Positions 1 through 11,130 of a stretch of DNA of 64,000 nt are shown piece after piece (positions within the stretch are counted from its first letter, which is position 1; each line of letters opens with the position of its first letter). The position numbers and the translations under genes are program-made. The stretch comes from Macrosoma leucophasiata (taxonomy: Eukaryota > Arthropoda > Insecta > Lepidoptera > Hedylidae), in the NCBI GenBank assembly GCA_036365455.1, contig JAWQUS010000027.1, positions 15,798,501-15,862,500 on the forward strand, read 5' to 3'. The notes under the pieces were generated by a model. It did not search any database, was not told the DNA's origin, and saw nothing but the letters and a program-made list of their open reading frames with translations.

Positions 1-30
1 ACGCTGCCTATCTGTCTGTTACACACACTG

Positions 31-250
31 GTGGTAGAATTGCAGTGTACGGACTCCACCGCATTTGTATGCCGGTTATAAGGTAATGTATGGCTCCGTA
101 ATACTTAACTATCACAGAGATATAACAACTAAGGTCTCAGACGTGGTAACACATTTGCATTTTGACCTCTGGTTTTTGTGTGTAGATGTCTATAGGTTGC
201 AGTCATCACTTAACAACCATGTGAACTGCATGATTGATTGCCAGCTGCGT
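31..250 (+). repeat. Dispersed SINE-like repeat, family A, degenerate copy
   Basis: Shares the order of blocks seen in the better copies at 302-598 and 55641-55935: a GGTGGTAGA head, a segment around GGTAATGTATGG, CACAGAG, GGTCTCAGACGTGGTAACAC, TTTTGACCTCTGG and a GCAGTCATCACTTAAC tail. No protein is supported here. It faces the next copy, so the two form an inverted pair. Confidence 0.6.
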
Positions 251-301
251 TAGGACACACAAAAAAAATCCCACCCGCCACCTGCCACATACCTACTTAT
301 T

Positions 302-598
302 TTTTTTAATGTAGGTATTGGAATTAGCAAACAAGCATGCAGTTCACATTGATGTTAAGTGATGACTGCAGCCTATAGACACCCACACGAAGACCAAGGT
401 CAAAAAGCATATGCGTTACCACTCCTGAGGCCTAAGGTATTATGCCTCTATGCCGGAAATTACAGGGCCGTACATTACCACCTGACCGGAATACAATTGT
501 GCTGAACACTACCATTTAGCGGCAAGTGTATTAGGTAATGCGGTGGTGCCTACACCCGCGAGCTCCGTCACTGGAGCTCTACCACCAGTAAAAATCCA
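302..598 (-). repeat. Dispersed SINE-like repeat, family A, near-complete copy
   Basis: Minus-strand copy running from a CTGGTGGTAGAGCTCC head (high-coordinate end) to a GCATGCTTGTTTGC tail near 330. The head contains a small hairpin, GAGCTCC facing GGAGCTC. At least seven other copies lie in this window (near 31, 2021, 7415, 38791, 39362, 47178, 55641). The transposition class is not certain; the size and lack of coding capacity suit a SINE or a short non-autonomous element. Confidence 0.65.
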
Positions 599-599
599 G

Positions 600-1048
600 T
601 TTGTGGTTGTTGGTGGCATTGGTGGCGTTGGCAGCGTTGGTGGTGTTAGTGGCGTTGGTGGCGTTAGTGGCTGGCATTGATAGCGTTGGTGATGGCGTTA
701 ATGGCGTTGGTGGCTTTTATAGCGTTGGTGGCGTTTATGGCGTAGGTGGCGTTTATGGCGTCGGTGGAGGTGGTGGTGGCGTTATTGGTGTTAGTGGCGT
801 TGGTAGCGTTGATGGCGTTGGAGGCGTTGGTGGCGTTGATGATGTTGGTGGCGTTGATGATGTTGGTGGCGTTGATGATGTTGGTGGCGTTGATGATGTT
901 GGTGGCGTTGATGATGTTGGTGGCGTTGATGATGTTGGTGGCGTTGATGATGTTGGTGGCGTTGATGATGTTGGTGGCGTTGATGGTGTTGTTGGCGTTA
1001 GTAGTGTTGGTGGCATTGGTGTCGTTAGTGGCGTTGGTGGTTCATCAT
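600..1048 (+). repeat. GGYGTT-rich minisatellite with 18-bp core unit
   Basis: The tract is built from GTTGGTGGC and GTTGATGAT modules. Between about 829 and 980 an 18-bp unit (GGCGTTGATGATGTTGGT) repeats about eight times almost without change; the flanks are more diverged. Because 18 is a multiple of three, open frames exist on both strands (VGGVDD on plus, TPPTSS on minus). These are products of the repeat: there is no splice context and no homology I can recognise. Confidence 0.9.
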
Positions 1049-1051
1049 AAG

Positions 1052-1809
1052 ATGGATTTTTGCAGGTTGTACAAGACTGCGCGTTTATATAATAAGCTGT
1101 TTTTCGCACGGTCAGTTACATGTTACCTACTCTGTCACGTGTTCGCAATACTAGCAGCCTATATATATGCTTTCATCTCCGATGGCCATCAATGCGTCTA
1201 ATATCGTGTACAGAGAAGCATTAATGTAAACCAGATTTTTTTAACTAACATAGTGTTTATGATATAAAATTTACCAAAATTTATACCAAAAAAAGCTGCC
1301 CGAAGTCGCGGGTACAGCTAGTATATAATACCCGGCCTGTTGGATGTCCTTATTCAGACTTAGGTTTTAAAATATACCTAATGTCCGTAAAAGCAGTGCC
1401 GTGATCAGCGACCACTCAACACAGCTTCGCTCCGTCGATGGCCGTGATCATTAAGGCGCCTCCAAGTTCAACGGACTGCTGTTTTAATCAGCCTAAGTTT
1501 GTCCCATGATCCATAACGGCTGTTGCATACAGTTCAGTCGAGACCTCGAGCCACTAGAGCTTACAGTACGCTTATACCTTGTTATACGAACTTATTACTT
1601 TTCAATGGACAACTTTTCAACGGCCAACTCCCAACATTGGCGCAAGCATAGATTTAGTAGTAGATAATAAATCTATGGGCGCAAGTGTTGAGGCCAATGT
1701 TAATCAGTGATTTGTGATGCCAATTCTCTGGTCACGGTCCACATGTTAGCCGAAAAGCCTTAGGGTCCACGTGAAAATAAAAAAAATATTATTATGTAGG
1801 TACCTACCT
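1052..1809. other. Non-genic stretch
   Basis: No convincing coding region. A short minus-strand fragment at about 1288-1322 (GAAGTCGCGGGTACAGCTAG) belongs to the same dispersed family as 37958-38095 and 46367-46580. Confidence 0.5.
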
Positions 1810-1906
1810 GAGTGCCTAGTGCGAGATTTTATGCGAATTCGATCGCGTAAGAGTAAACGCAATTTGTATGGCATCGAATTCGCATAAAATCTCGCACTAG
1901 GCACTC
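1810..1906. repeat. Perfect 34-bp inverted repeat (hairpin)
   Basis: Left arm 1810-1843 begins GAGTGCCTAGTGCGAG; right arm 1873-1906 is its exact reverse complement. The spacer is 29 bp. It is probably a small foldback element or the remnant of one. Confidence 0.9.
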
Positions 1907-2020
1907 TGTTGTTCCCGTAATACATACCTTACCTACATGATTCGAATCAGCCGAGCAAGCCGGTATATTATTATGATGCGTGATCACTGTCATGTGTGGT
2001 GCTAAATTAATATACCTTTT

Positions 2021-2290
2021 ACTGGTGGTAGAGCTTCGTGTGACCACCATCACATTATCTAATCTACTTGCCACGAAATGATAGTGTTTAATTAGCTCTA
2101 TCGTTGTATATACATAGAGGTACTAGGTACCTACAATAATTCCTGTAATTTCAGACACAGAGGCAATCACCTCTGGCTTTTAGGAGTGGCAACGCATCTT
2201 TATACAAATTTCTGGTTTTCTATAAATGTTTATAGGCTACAGTAGGTACCTATTATTTACCTACCATCAATGTAAATTATGTGCTTGTTA
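2021..2290 (+). repeat. Family A repeat, old copy
   Basis: Retains the CTGGTGGTAGAGCT head, the CACAGAGGCA block, AGGAGTGGCAACGCATC and a TATAGGCTACAGT tail in the family A order, with heavy divergence and an internal insertion. Confidence 0.5.
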
Positions 2291-2309
2291 ACAACATAAA
2301 AAAACCTAC

Positions 2310-2560
2310 TCAATGTATTTAACTGCCTTGATAGTCCAGTTGTAGATTTCGATTCCCAGTTCGGGGTAAATACCTACTATTCTGATGTTTCCGAAGTTTC
2401 CCAGTGTTACCTCCAGAGTTTGGAAATATGCTCAGAGATGTCAATAGGTACCATAGACAGACAATATTTTGTTGGTTACTGACGAATCGTGGTCCCATGT
2501 AGGTATTATGGAAGCATTTTCCTCTGCCTACTCGAGGAATACAGGCGTCAAGGTACAAGA
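2310..2560 (+). repeat. Family C SINE-like repeat, degenerate
   Basis: Block order matches 60530-60790: a GATTCCCAGTTCGGG-type segment that may be an old tRNA B box, GAGATGTCAATAGG, and a GACGAATCGTG segment. Divergence is strong. Confidence 0.4.
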
Positions 2561-2627
2561 CGTGAGAAAATTAGGTATAAAATATTTGAAGAAACAATCT
2601 ACCGCGGTTTGGATGAAACACTAGAAA

Positions 2628-3552
2628 GGGGCCGTTCAAGTATTACGTAAGCACTATGGGGGGCGGGGGGGCCTTTGCTCTGCTTATTTTGGATGACATG
2701 GGGGGTAGGGGAGTCTAGATGATGATTACGTCATCGGTAGTTATTTACTTATTACATCAGTAAAATCTAATCTAAATCTAATCAGTAAAATCTAACTTCG
2801 AGAAAGAGGTCATTCGCCGAATCCAACTCGGCTGGGCAGCGTTCGGGAAGTTAAGGAGCGTTTTCTCGTCGAACATCCCGCAGTCCTTGAAGACGAAAGT
2901 CTTTAACCAGTGCGTTTTACCGGTGATGACCTACGGTGCCGAGACGTGGTCTCTCACTATGGGTCTCGTACGAAAGCTCCAAGTCACTCAGCGGTCAATG
3001 GAAAGGGCTCGGCGTTTCCCTACTGGATCGAATCAGAAATGAGGAGATCCGTAGGCGAACGAAAGTCGCTGACATAGCCAAGCAGATTTCCAAGCTGAAG
3101 TGGCAATGGGCAGGGCACATAGCTCGGAGAACCGATAGCCGCTGGGGCAGAAAGGTTCTCGAGTGGAGACCACGTATCGGCAAACGCAGCGTAGGACGTC
3201 CACCTGCAAGATGGACCGACGACCTGATCAAGGCTGCAGGTACCCGCTGGATGCACGTCGCTTCCGATCGGTCGGCATGGAGGTCCTTGGGGGAGGCCTA
3301 TGTTCAGCAGTGGACGTCTTATGGCTGATATGATGATGATGAAAATCTAATCTCTATCCTAAATCTATTTTCTTATTTCTAAAATTATAATTATAACATT
3401 ATAATTATTATATAAAAAAGAAACAATACATTAATTGAAAAATGTTTACGTAGGCATGGGGGGAGGGGGTAAGAGCTTTGCTTACTTTTGCTGACAAGGG
3501 GGATGGGTAAAGAATTGTAATAAATCTGCTTACGTAATACTTGAACGGTCCC
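2628..3552. mobile_element. Non-autonomous DNA element with 26-bp terminal inverted repeats
   Basis: The ends at 2628-2653 and 3527-3552 are inverted copies built on CCGTTCAAGTATTACGTAAG, with one or two differences. G-rich segments just inside each end (around 2656-2720 and 3455-3505) also resemble each other. The middle is occupied by an RTE LINE fragment, so the original element was about 350-400 bp. No transposase is visible. Confidence 0.65.
2795..3345 (+). pseudogene. RTE-clade LINE, C-terminal end of ORF2 (broken)
   Basis: Two frames encode the conserved end of an RTE-type reverse transcriptase protein: first LGWAAFGKLRSVF, VFNQCVLPVMTYGAETWSLT, then after a frameshift near 3000 the stretch RIRNEEIRRRTKV, WQWAGHIARR, VGRPPARWTDDL. 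The copy stops after the stop codon at an (ATG)n tail around 3329-3341, the usual 3' end of RTE elements. It lacks the endonuclease and the catalytic RT core, so it is a 5'-truncated dead copy, nested inside the TIR element. Confidence 0.8.
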
Positions 3553-6500
3553 AAACCTACATTGGTACAACGGAATAGTTAAAAGATAAAATCGAGAAAG
3601 TTACTCAGGTACTCCAAGACGAAAAAGTCTAATAAAAAAAAAATTCGATCTCAGTAGGAACTCTTAAGCTTCTTTTTTTTCTTTAAATGTTGAATGAACG
3701 GCAAGCTTTGTGTACAAAAAAGTTAATAAGAGACACAAAAAACCTAAAGAACATTAACCGATGTTAAAAATATCTACCATGAATAAATGTTCTTTATGGT
3801 CTCCAGATAAAATTTATTTTCAAAGCTGTTTTACCTTACCATTTTTTTTGTACAAATGATTGCATGGAAACTGTGGAAAGTAACCAACATTAAAAAAAAA
3901 TAGGTATAGGTACTTGTAAATTCCTTTAAGTTTCTTTAGCCATTACAGGTATAGGTACATAGATGTCAGTTTTTTAGTAACAAAAAAAAACATTTTATAT
4001 CATCACAATATAGGTATTTTAATAAATTCTGATTGTTTAATAAAACATAAAAAGCGTATTTAATAAATCCATTAGAAGTAACACTACACTAGCAGACTTA
4101 TTGATAAACGAAATATTATCATAAGAACATTTACAGAACATTACGTATCTATACATAGATTAACTCGATGATTGGATGCTGCTTCACTTCCTCAGACAAA
4201 CATCAAAACCCAGGCTATCGTTACTTACTAAATACAATCGAATCCTGAACCTCCTCCTTTTTTTAACAATGAGGCAAATATTTTTTGTAAATGATTCAAA
4301 TTGGAGTAGAAATTGAGCGTCATAAAGTTATATAAACCCACGCTATCTAGGTGTAGTGAAAGCGGAAGCCAATCAATAATCTAATAATCTAACACATTAC
4401 ATCTAATGAAAATATGTACAAAAGTAGATAAGCATTACACTTAAAAATGATTAGGTATTACCACAGAAACATGAATAATAAAATAAGATACCTATATTAT
4501 TGGAAATCTAGTAGGTATGAGCGCGTGACAATGTCGCCGCAAAAGTGGTGTCTCTTCGACAGTTTTTCTTATCAGTTTTTTTCATTACCATTATTAACAT
4601 GAGTAGGTAGGTACGTAGTTATGAATAGGTTTAAAAATCGGCGACATGCCTTCCCAGCCAGTTTGTAGAATATTGCCAAAAACCAGCGTTCTTATTTTTA
4701 GCATGTCATTGCCTTATTATTTGTCTTATTTAGATTTCTGTGGGATACCAAATGACGTTAAACAAATTGATCATTATGCAAATAATATGACACGTAAAAA
4801 CACCGTTATGACACACAATCCGCTTAGAAGGGGAAGCTGAACCCATGTAAATCTGTTGGTAAAAATAGATGGACACATTTGCTTTCTGGAGAATTGCCGG
4901 TCAGTTAGGTTGGTTAGGTACCTACCCAGTGTTTTTTGTTGCCACTGTAGAAGTGTGGACAAAGCCTTAACGTTTCGTTAGAATGTCCAAATTTATTAAA
5001 AAAATGTTACAATAAAAGGAAAAAGTAACGTAACAAATGGCGGACTTACCGCTTAAAGCATTTATAAGTCGTTTAAGTGATTCGGTGTTACAAACTAATA
5101 CAATATAGGTAATATTTATAATGTTGTGCAAATATGGATTTAAATCTTGTATCATACCAACATAGATTTAATAAAACACAATATTTCGTAAATTGGTTAT
5201 AAAATACAAATAGGTACATAGAAATCGCTTACTTAAGTAGGTATAAAGTATTTTAGCAAATTACTAGTTTAGTAACTATCCATTCTTACGCGATGATTAG
5301 GTATTTAGCTAGACAAAAAATCACAAACGCACCATCAACAGTTACCTATACAGTTCCAAAGAAGTTTACTTGAAGGTAACTAAATTTAAATTAACGTAGA
5401 TATTTTATGAAGGAATTTATCTGCACTACTATTGTTATGAATAAACAGATTGCTAAATTTAGTTCTGCGCCACGTCATTCTTCAGACAGTAAAGGTGCCA
5501 TCGAAGAAACGCCCGGTCAGTCCGGACAGTATTCGTGTACCTAAAGATAAAGTCTAATTTGCAATGTTTTTGGATCATCGGAAACTTCTATTACATGCAA
5601 TATAAAGATAAAGAGGTTCCAAATAGACAATGTGTGTGTTTAATTCGTTTAAAAACAATGCGAATCTTTTATTGTTTATAGTTTCAATGGCTGATATCCG
5701 GTGGCAGATAGAAAGCAGAAAAAAACATAAGTATCTATAATATTTATAAGTTAGTACCTATCTGTGTCTTTAGTTGTATGATTATTGTCATTTTAAGTAG
5801 GTAGGTACCGTCAGTAGTTATCTATACCTATTTTACACTAAAACTATGTTTAAAAGCAGATACTTACTTATGATATTATATTTTTTACCACCAACTGTTG
5901 CTCTTGTTAGGTATCTACTTCAGCTAATAAAATAAAATGTCTGATCAATACAATCGAAGGGAACAATCGACTTATCTTACTCAACTATCAAAATTTTACA
6001 AAAGTAGGTAAGTTACCTTATTGCTGTAGCAATCAAAATTAAATGTCTAATTTAGAAAGTTCACTTTCACAATTTATAAATGTAATTTAGTAATAAAATC
6101 AAAAATACACAAGGTTGGTGTTTTTGTTGCATTTGAAATACAATACAATCAGTATGGAGTCCGTTGTTTATGTTTTTGCATTACAAAATACTTAGCTAAT
6201 AGGTGACGACGCAGTTTTCAATGTGAATGCAGATATGGCAAAAACGTACATTTACAATAATTACAATCAACTTATTTATTTTCACACAATTCATAATTTT
6301 GATTTACATTTACCATCGTACGAAAATATATCCTAATTTTATGAGATACTTACAACAATTAATTAATTACCTTCTTTTCTGAAGTTATCTACGTCTATCG
6401 AAATACTTGTAATTTTAGAAATAGGCCAATATTATGTACCTATATTTATAGAAATATTTTTCATAAGTCTAATCGGGGCAATACATCAAGATATCAGCTC

Positions 6501-6816
6501 AACTATTATATCTGTAGGTAATCACTTTTATCAATTTGAACGTGACCATAAGTAGTTATAAATTCGAAATTATATAACTTAATTTTATGTAGGTAATGAA
6601 TTAATTACAGAAGAGAATGCAATGAGTAATGCAATATGTCTGAATAATTCAAGAAAAAAAAACATAGTAGATTACTACTACTACTCTATAATCGGATTAA
6701 AATAAATAAATAGGCTAAATAAAATTGTTTGTCATGATCTAATTCTATTTGTACTGAAATACTACTTCACTAAATAAAATCTTATTGTACTGTCTCGACA
6801 GCTTACTTTTGTCTTA
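3553..6816. other. AT-rich non-genic stretch
   Basis: No open frame here has gene-like composition or a recognisable family. Short chance frames near 4646-4840 and 4774-5155 were judged non-coding. Many TAGGTACCTA-type words are present. Confidence 0.5.
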
Positions 6817-7095
6817 GGGTGTGATTCACAGACCGCACTACGACTTTACTTTGAGCAAAGTACGCTTAGAACTGTCAAAACCCATACAAAACTGACAGGT
6901 CTAATGGTGAGATTCACAGACCGCACTACGACTTTACTTTGAGCAAAGTATGCTTAGAACTGTCAGAAATGTATGGGATTTGACAGTTCGAAGCGTACTT
7001 TGCTCGAAAGTAAAGTCGTAGTGCGGTCTTTGAATCTCACCCTAAGCATACGGCGCTCAAAGTAAAGTCGTAGTGCGGTCTGTGAATTTAGGTCC
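6817..7095. repeat. Foldback MITE made of four copies of one ~60-bp motif
   Basis: The block beginning GATTCACAGACCGCACTACG and continuing through ACTTTACTTTGAGCAAAGTA occurs twice forward (about 6818-6880 and 6908-6966) and twice inverted (about 6979-7042 and 7050-7092). The whole can fold into a long hairpin. A related fragment (GTGTGGTCTGTGAATC) lies near 54092. Confidence 0.8.
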
Positions 7096-7414
7096 CGAAC
7101 GCACTTAGATCCCGAATTCAATCCCCAAGAATGCCTAAATAACATTGGGTTTTCCGAATTTCCGAGAGAGCCTCCGAAGTTTTGGCACATTGTATGCTCG
7201 ACGACGATAATAAATTAGCATAATATTAACATCTCTCAGACTCTATCTTTATCCGGCGAATCAAAGTCGATGGTTTCCATGGTGGTACTTACGAATAGGG
7301 TTGTTGAGGAAGTGATTATGAGGAACAGGAGGAAGAGGAATTGTGACGAGCAAATTTAGAGGACGCGGATGAGGAAGAGGATATTTTATGAGGTTACAAA
7401 TTGCTATTTTTTTC

Positions 7415-7690
7415 TTTTTTATGTAATGAAGGTGGCAAACAAGCATGCAGTTCACATTGATGTTAAGTGATGACTGCAGCCTATAGACTCCCACACAAAG
7501 ACCAGAGGTCAAAATGCAGATACATTGCCACCCTGAGACCTTAGTTATTATGTCTCTATGGTTTTTATTACGGGGCCATACATTACCATCTAACCGGCAC
7601 AGGATGGTGCTGAACACTACCATTTGGCGGCAGATAAATTGGGTAATGCGGTGGTGCCTACGCCCTCGAGCTCCTTCCTACACTAGAACT
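7415..7690 (-). repeat. Family A repeat copy
   Basis: Contains the minus-strand series GCAAACAAGCATGCAGTTCA, GATGACTGCAGCCTATAGAC, TACATTACCATCTAACCGGC, GCTGAACACTACCATTTGGC and a head near 7680. Confidence 0.65.
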
Positions 7691-8331
7691 CTACCCCCTA
7701 TAAATAATTTGATGCTGTTATTATGTGCGTAATTGTTGTGTATGTTTACTTAAATCTACCACGTTTAATTAATATTCACAATGTAGGTATGAACTCTTTA
7801 AATAGAATATTTCGAGAATTTTAAGATTTGAATTACCTACGTTACTATAAACTTGTGACAGGAAATAACGGGGATAATAGAACAAATTAATGGCTGACCG
7901 TCACCTGTAGTTGATAATACCTACACTTACTAATCCAATGATATTTGATAACATATTAATCCAATTAAAATCGTGACATTTACTTATTTATCTATCCTAC
8001 CTATTCGTCTTGGGGGTAATAATTATTATTCATGGCGTAATAATGAAATAACGAATTAATAGAAATAATTAAAATACGCAATTATTATAAGGATTTGTAT
8101 GGTTTTATTACTTCTGTGTTTAAGTAGAATCAATCTGTACTAGGTATATAAATATGAAAGCGATAAACACATGTAAATAATTACGCAGTCACCTACTTAT
8201 ATAGTTTATCACATTGCCTTGGGTGTTTTACGATAACATTAATATTAAATATTTAACAGAAGATTTGTAGGAAGCGGCTACCGATATTTTAACCGCAACT
8301 TATATCTACCTTATACGTGTATTCCTTAACT
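7691..8331. other. Intergenic, 3' flank of the Patched-like gene
   Basis: AT-rich with no gene. A minus-strand AATAAA at 8104-8109, 223 bp beyond the stop codon at 8332, is a candidate poly(A) signal for the gene at 8332-11130. Confidence 0.4.
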
Positions 8332-11130
8332 TTACGTATCACAATGTTTTCCGTTTAGTTCAACTATCTCATGTGGAGTATCATTAATTTCTTTAGAAGA
8401 TCTACGGGCACCAGGGCCTACCAATGACAGAACTACTGGTAGGAACACTAAACCGTTGAACAAACCAAACAAAATTACTAAAAAGAAAATTTTGAAGAAC
8501 GATTGAAACGTGTAAGCCTTAGACATACTTAGCAGAGATAATGAGAGGAAAGTTGATCCTCCGCCCAGTAAAACTGCAGTACCTATGGAAGTCACGGTAT
8601 TGAAAGCTCTTTCACTGCGAGAACCATTCTTCAATGTTAAGAATGTATGCCCCACATGGGCAGCGTAATCTACACATAATCCTATTGCGAGTTCTAAACC
8701 TATACAACATACTATATCTACAGTCATACCCCATCTTTGCATCCAGCCCAAAACATTGACGATCGTTAACAAAACACAAATAAATATCCACAAACACATT
8801 TGAAGATTCGTAATTAAGACCACAGTACACGCCATTACACAAATTAGAGCTAATTCAATATTTCTTTTAACTTCTCCTGCTATCACTTCATCAGTAGCCC
8901 AGTTTGCGAATGCTTTTGACCAGACGCTTCTATATCCATCACCAGTCGATATGTTAGCGGATTTAACGAGATTTTTAACATTGTTCATTGCAGGTATATA
9001 CTCTTCGGGACCTTTGAATCTCTTGAAAATAAACGACATCGAAGACGCCGTTATTTTACTAGCTGGTTGTCCACATACAACAGGTTCCTCAAATTTTAAA
9101 TTTAATTGATATCTTCCACCTGCAGCACTAAATAGGAATCTAGACAAAATCTTATTGAAGTCCTCATTCGTAATATTTGAAGCAACTCTCAAATCACGAT
9201 CATAATTAACCAAAGCATATTTATGAACAGATTCTACCCATGTCACTACATCTGTGAGATAGGTTTCATTTCTCAAATCTTGTATCATTTCGTAAATTGC
9301 GTTAAAATCTTCTTTATAATCCATTTTGCCTAAAAGCACAAGTGCTTCATGCCCTTCTTCAGGATAATAGAGGTCATGAGTATTAAGAAATTTTTTGTAA
9401 TATGTATCATCAGGAACAAACCACTTAGGGTCAAATCTCTGTTCTAATTTAAATATAGCCTCAATGCTTATGCCTGTCATAAATAAAGCAAAAATTATAA
9501 CAAATATTTTTCCAGGTATTGTAAAAATAACATTTTTATATAGCGCTTCTAAAATAGTTTGACTAATAGATTTTTCAGTCGATATTGATACATTATTGTG
9601 CTGACAACAAAATAAAATACCATTTCTCTTTGCCTCTATTCTTTGGAGGTCCAATGTAAAAACAGCAACATAAAAAGTTACCGAGTAGCAAAAAATGAAG
9701 AAAACTCCAACAGCAGCATAGATACAAAATGATTTTAAAGAAGGTAAAATAGTTATTGCACCTATAAGTAAAGCCACTATATCCGTAAATGAGGTGATCA
9801 CAATAGAAACGCCTGCATGTTTAAGCATATGTCCCACTTTCAAGGGGATTCCTTTATTTGCAGTTGATGTAGAGACTATTTTCCAGCAAGCATTCATGAC
9901 AAACATATCATCAACTCCAAGACCCATTAAAAGAAATGGAAGAGAGGAATGAACAGGACCATATGGAACATTAAAAATGGAACACCAGCTCACTGCAGAA
10001 ATATATGCCAATCCTACACTCAATAAGCCTACACTTCCTAAAGTTAATCTGATTTCAAGCCAATTAAAACGAGATACAGCACACACTACATAAACAAACA
10101 TAAAAATTATACCTATTGCCAATTTGTCTACATCTTGAAACATTGCCTCACCACTGACTTCACCAAAACTACATCCAGCTTCATAAAATAATTTAATTTC
10201 ATCTTCATTAGAGGACATCATTTTCATTTCATTAAGAAATTTCTTTTCCCATTTAGCTAAAGGTACAGTCACCCAATCTTCTGTACCTAAAATGTTACCC
10301 ACTTCATTCAAATTAATTTCAGTCATGTTGACATATGTATACCATGTTAATAGGATAGATTTAGCTGCCACTATATCACCATTCTCATCAAGCTGGGTTC
10401 CTCCTAACAACTTAGTATAATCTGTAGGGTGGCCTGTGGTAGGATTAATTTTCATTCTATTAACCTTTGAAACAATATCATGTTTTGTTAGATTTTTAAT
10501 TTCATCTATATTACTCATCCATAAGTCAAGAATGTTATATTGAAGACAAGCTAGGCGAAAACTATTTAAAAAGCTGCAGTAGAATTCATCATCTACCGAG
10601 AGGGTTAAATCTGTAAAATCTGCCTGTTCTCTCTGTGTAGCATTTGGACGTGCAGCATCTTCAGATCCAGTTTTCCAATTTGAAGAAAGAAAGTTGACAA
10701 CAGGAACTTTATGACAAAAATCTTGGATGGTATATTTCTTGTTATTAAATTTAATTTGAATGGAGTTCACCAAGTTTGTAATATTTTTAATTTTCACAAG
10801 AACATCTGGCTCAAGAACATTGTCAGCCGTGATAAGAACCTTTTGGAATCTAAATGCAGTCCCAAAATTGTCTTTGTACCAGTTCGTATCATGATAAAAA
10901 TCTGATTCCGGTGGCACCCACAGCTCCATAGGATTCTTTTCTATGTAAAATTTTACTAATCCAAAACAACTTAATAACACAAACATCCATGTCAGTCCTA
11001 TTGTTTTCCATGGGTGTTTTGCAATTTTCACTCCGAGATTGAAAAATATTTCTTCCACAAAATTCACAAATATGGATGATATGTCTTCCCATAACTGCTG
11101 TGGGGTTTTGATCTTCTTGTTACTAGGCAT
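8332..11130 (-). CDS. Patched/NPC1-related sterol-sensing-domain permease (PTCHD3-like)
   Basis: A 932-residue RND-superfamily membrane protein, uninterrupted by introns. Visible layout: cytosolic N-terminus, first membrane helix at about residues 43-63, then the KNPMELWVPPES segment typical of NPC1/Patched proteins and a large external domain. A sterol-sensing-domain block of five helices lies at about 340-500 and carries GLGVDDMFV near 405. A second external domain follows, then a second bundle of helices with GLCVDYAAHVGH at about 813-824. The Asp pairs in these GxxxD motifs are the usual proton-relay positions of RND permeases. It lacks the long Cys-rich N-terminal domain and extra length of true NPC1 (about 1250 residues), so PTCHD3/Patched-related is the better label. 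Family members move or sense sterols or lipids; the substrate here is unknown. The start is the first Met, in good context just before the amphipathic N-terminus. The frame is intact. Confidence 0.88.
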   Translation of the reverse strand: MPSNKKIKTPQQLWEDISSIFVNFVEEIFFNLGVKIAKHPWKTIGLTWMFVLLSCFGLVKFYIEKNPMELWVPPESDFYHDTNWYKDNFGTAFRFQKVLITADNVLEPDVLVKIKNITNLVNSIQIKFNNKKYTIQDFCHKVPVVNFLSSNWKTGSEDAARPNATQREQADFTDLTLSVDDEFYCSFLNSFRLACLQYNILDLWMSNIDEIKNLTKHDIVSKVNRMKINPTTGHPTDYTKLLGGTQLDENGDIVAAKSILLTWYTYVNMTEINLNEVGNILGTEDWVTVPLAKWEKKFLNEMKMMSSNEDEIKLFYEAGCSFGEVSGEAMFQDVDKLAIGIIFMFVYVVCAVSRFNWLEIRLTLGSVGLLSVGLAYISAVSWCSIFNVPYGPVHSSLPFLLMGLGVDDMFVMNACWKIVSTSTANKGIPLKVGHMLKHAGVSIVITSFTDIVALLIGAITILPSLKSFCIYAAVGVFFIFCYSVTFYVAVFTLDLQRIEAKRNGILFCCQHNNVSISTEKSISQTILEALYKNVIFTIPGKIFVIIFALFMTGISIEAIFKLEQRFDPKWFVPDDTYYKKFLNTHDLYYPEEGHEALVLLGKMDYKEDFNAIYEMIQDLRNETYLTDVVTWVESVHKYALVNYDRDLRVASNITNEDFNKILSRFLFSAAGGRYQLNLKFEEPVVCGQPASKITASSMSFIFKRFKGPEEYIPAMNNVKNLVKSANISTGDGYRSVWSKAFANWATDEVIAGEVKRNIELALICVMACTVVLITNLQMCLWIFICVLLTIVNVLGWMQRWGMTVDIVCCIGLELAIGLCVDYAAHVGHTFLTLKNGSRSERAFNTVTSIGTAVLLGGGSTFLSLSLLSMSKAYTFQSFFKIFFLVILFGLFNGLVFLPVVLSLVGPGARRSSKEINDTPHEIVELNGKHCDT

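Noticed and set aside
829..980. Possible CRISPR-like array
   Set aside because: Units are contiguous with no unique spacers, and the genome is eukaryotic.
601..1201. Long open frames on both strands of the minisatellite
   Set aside because: They follow the 18-bp repeat, show no family and have no splice or start context.
4646..5155. Small frames on both strands
   Set aside because: Short, AT-biased and without similarity or splice support.
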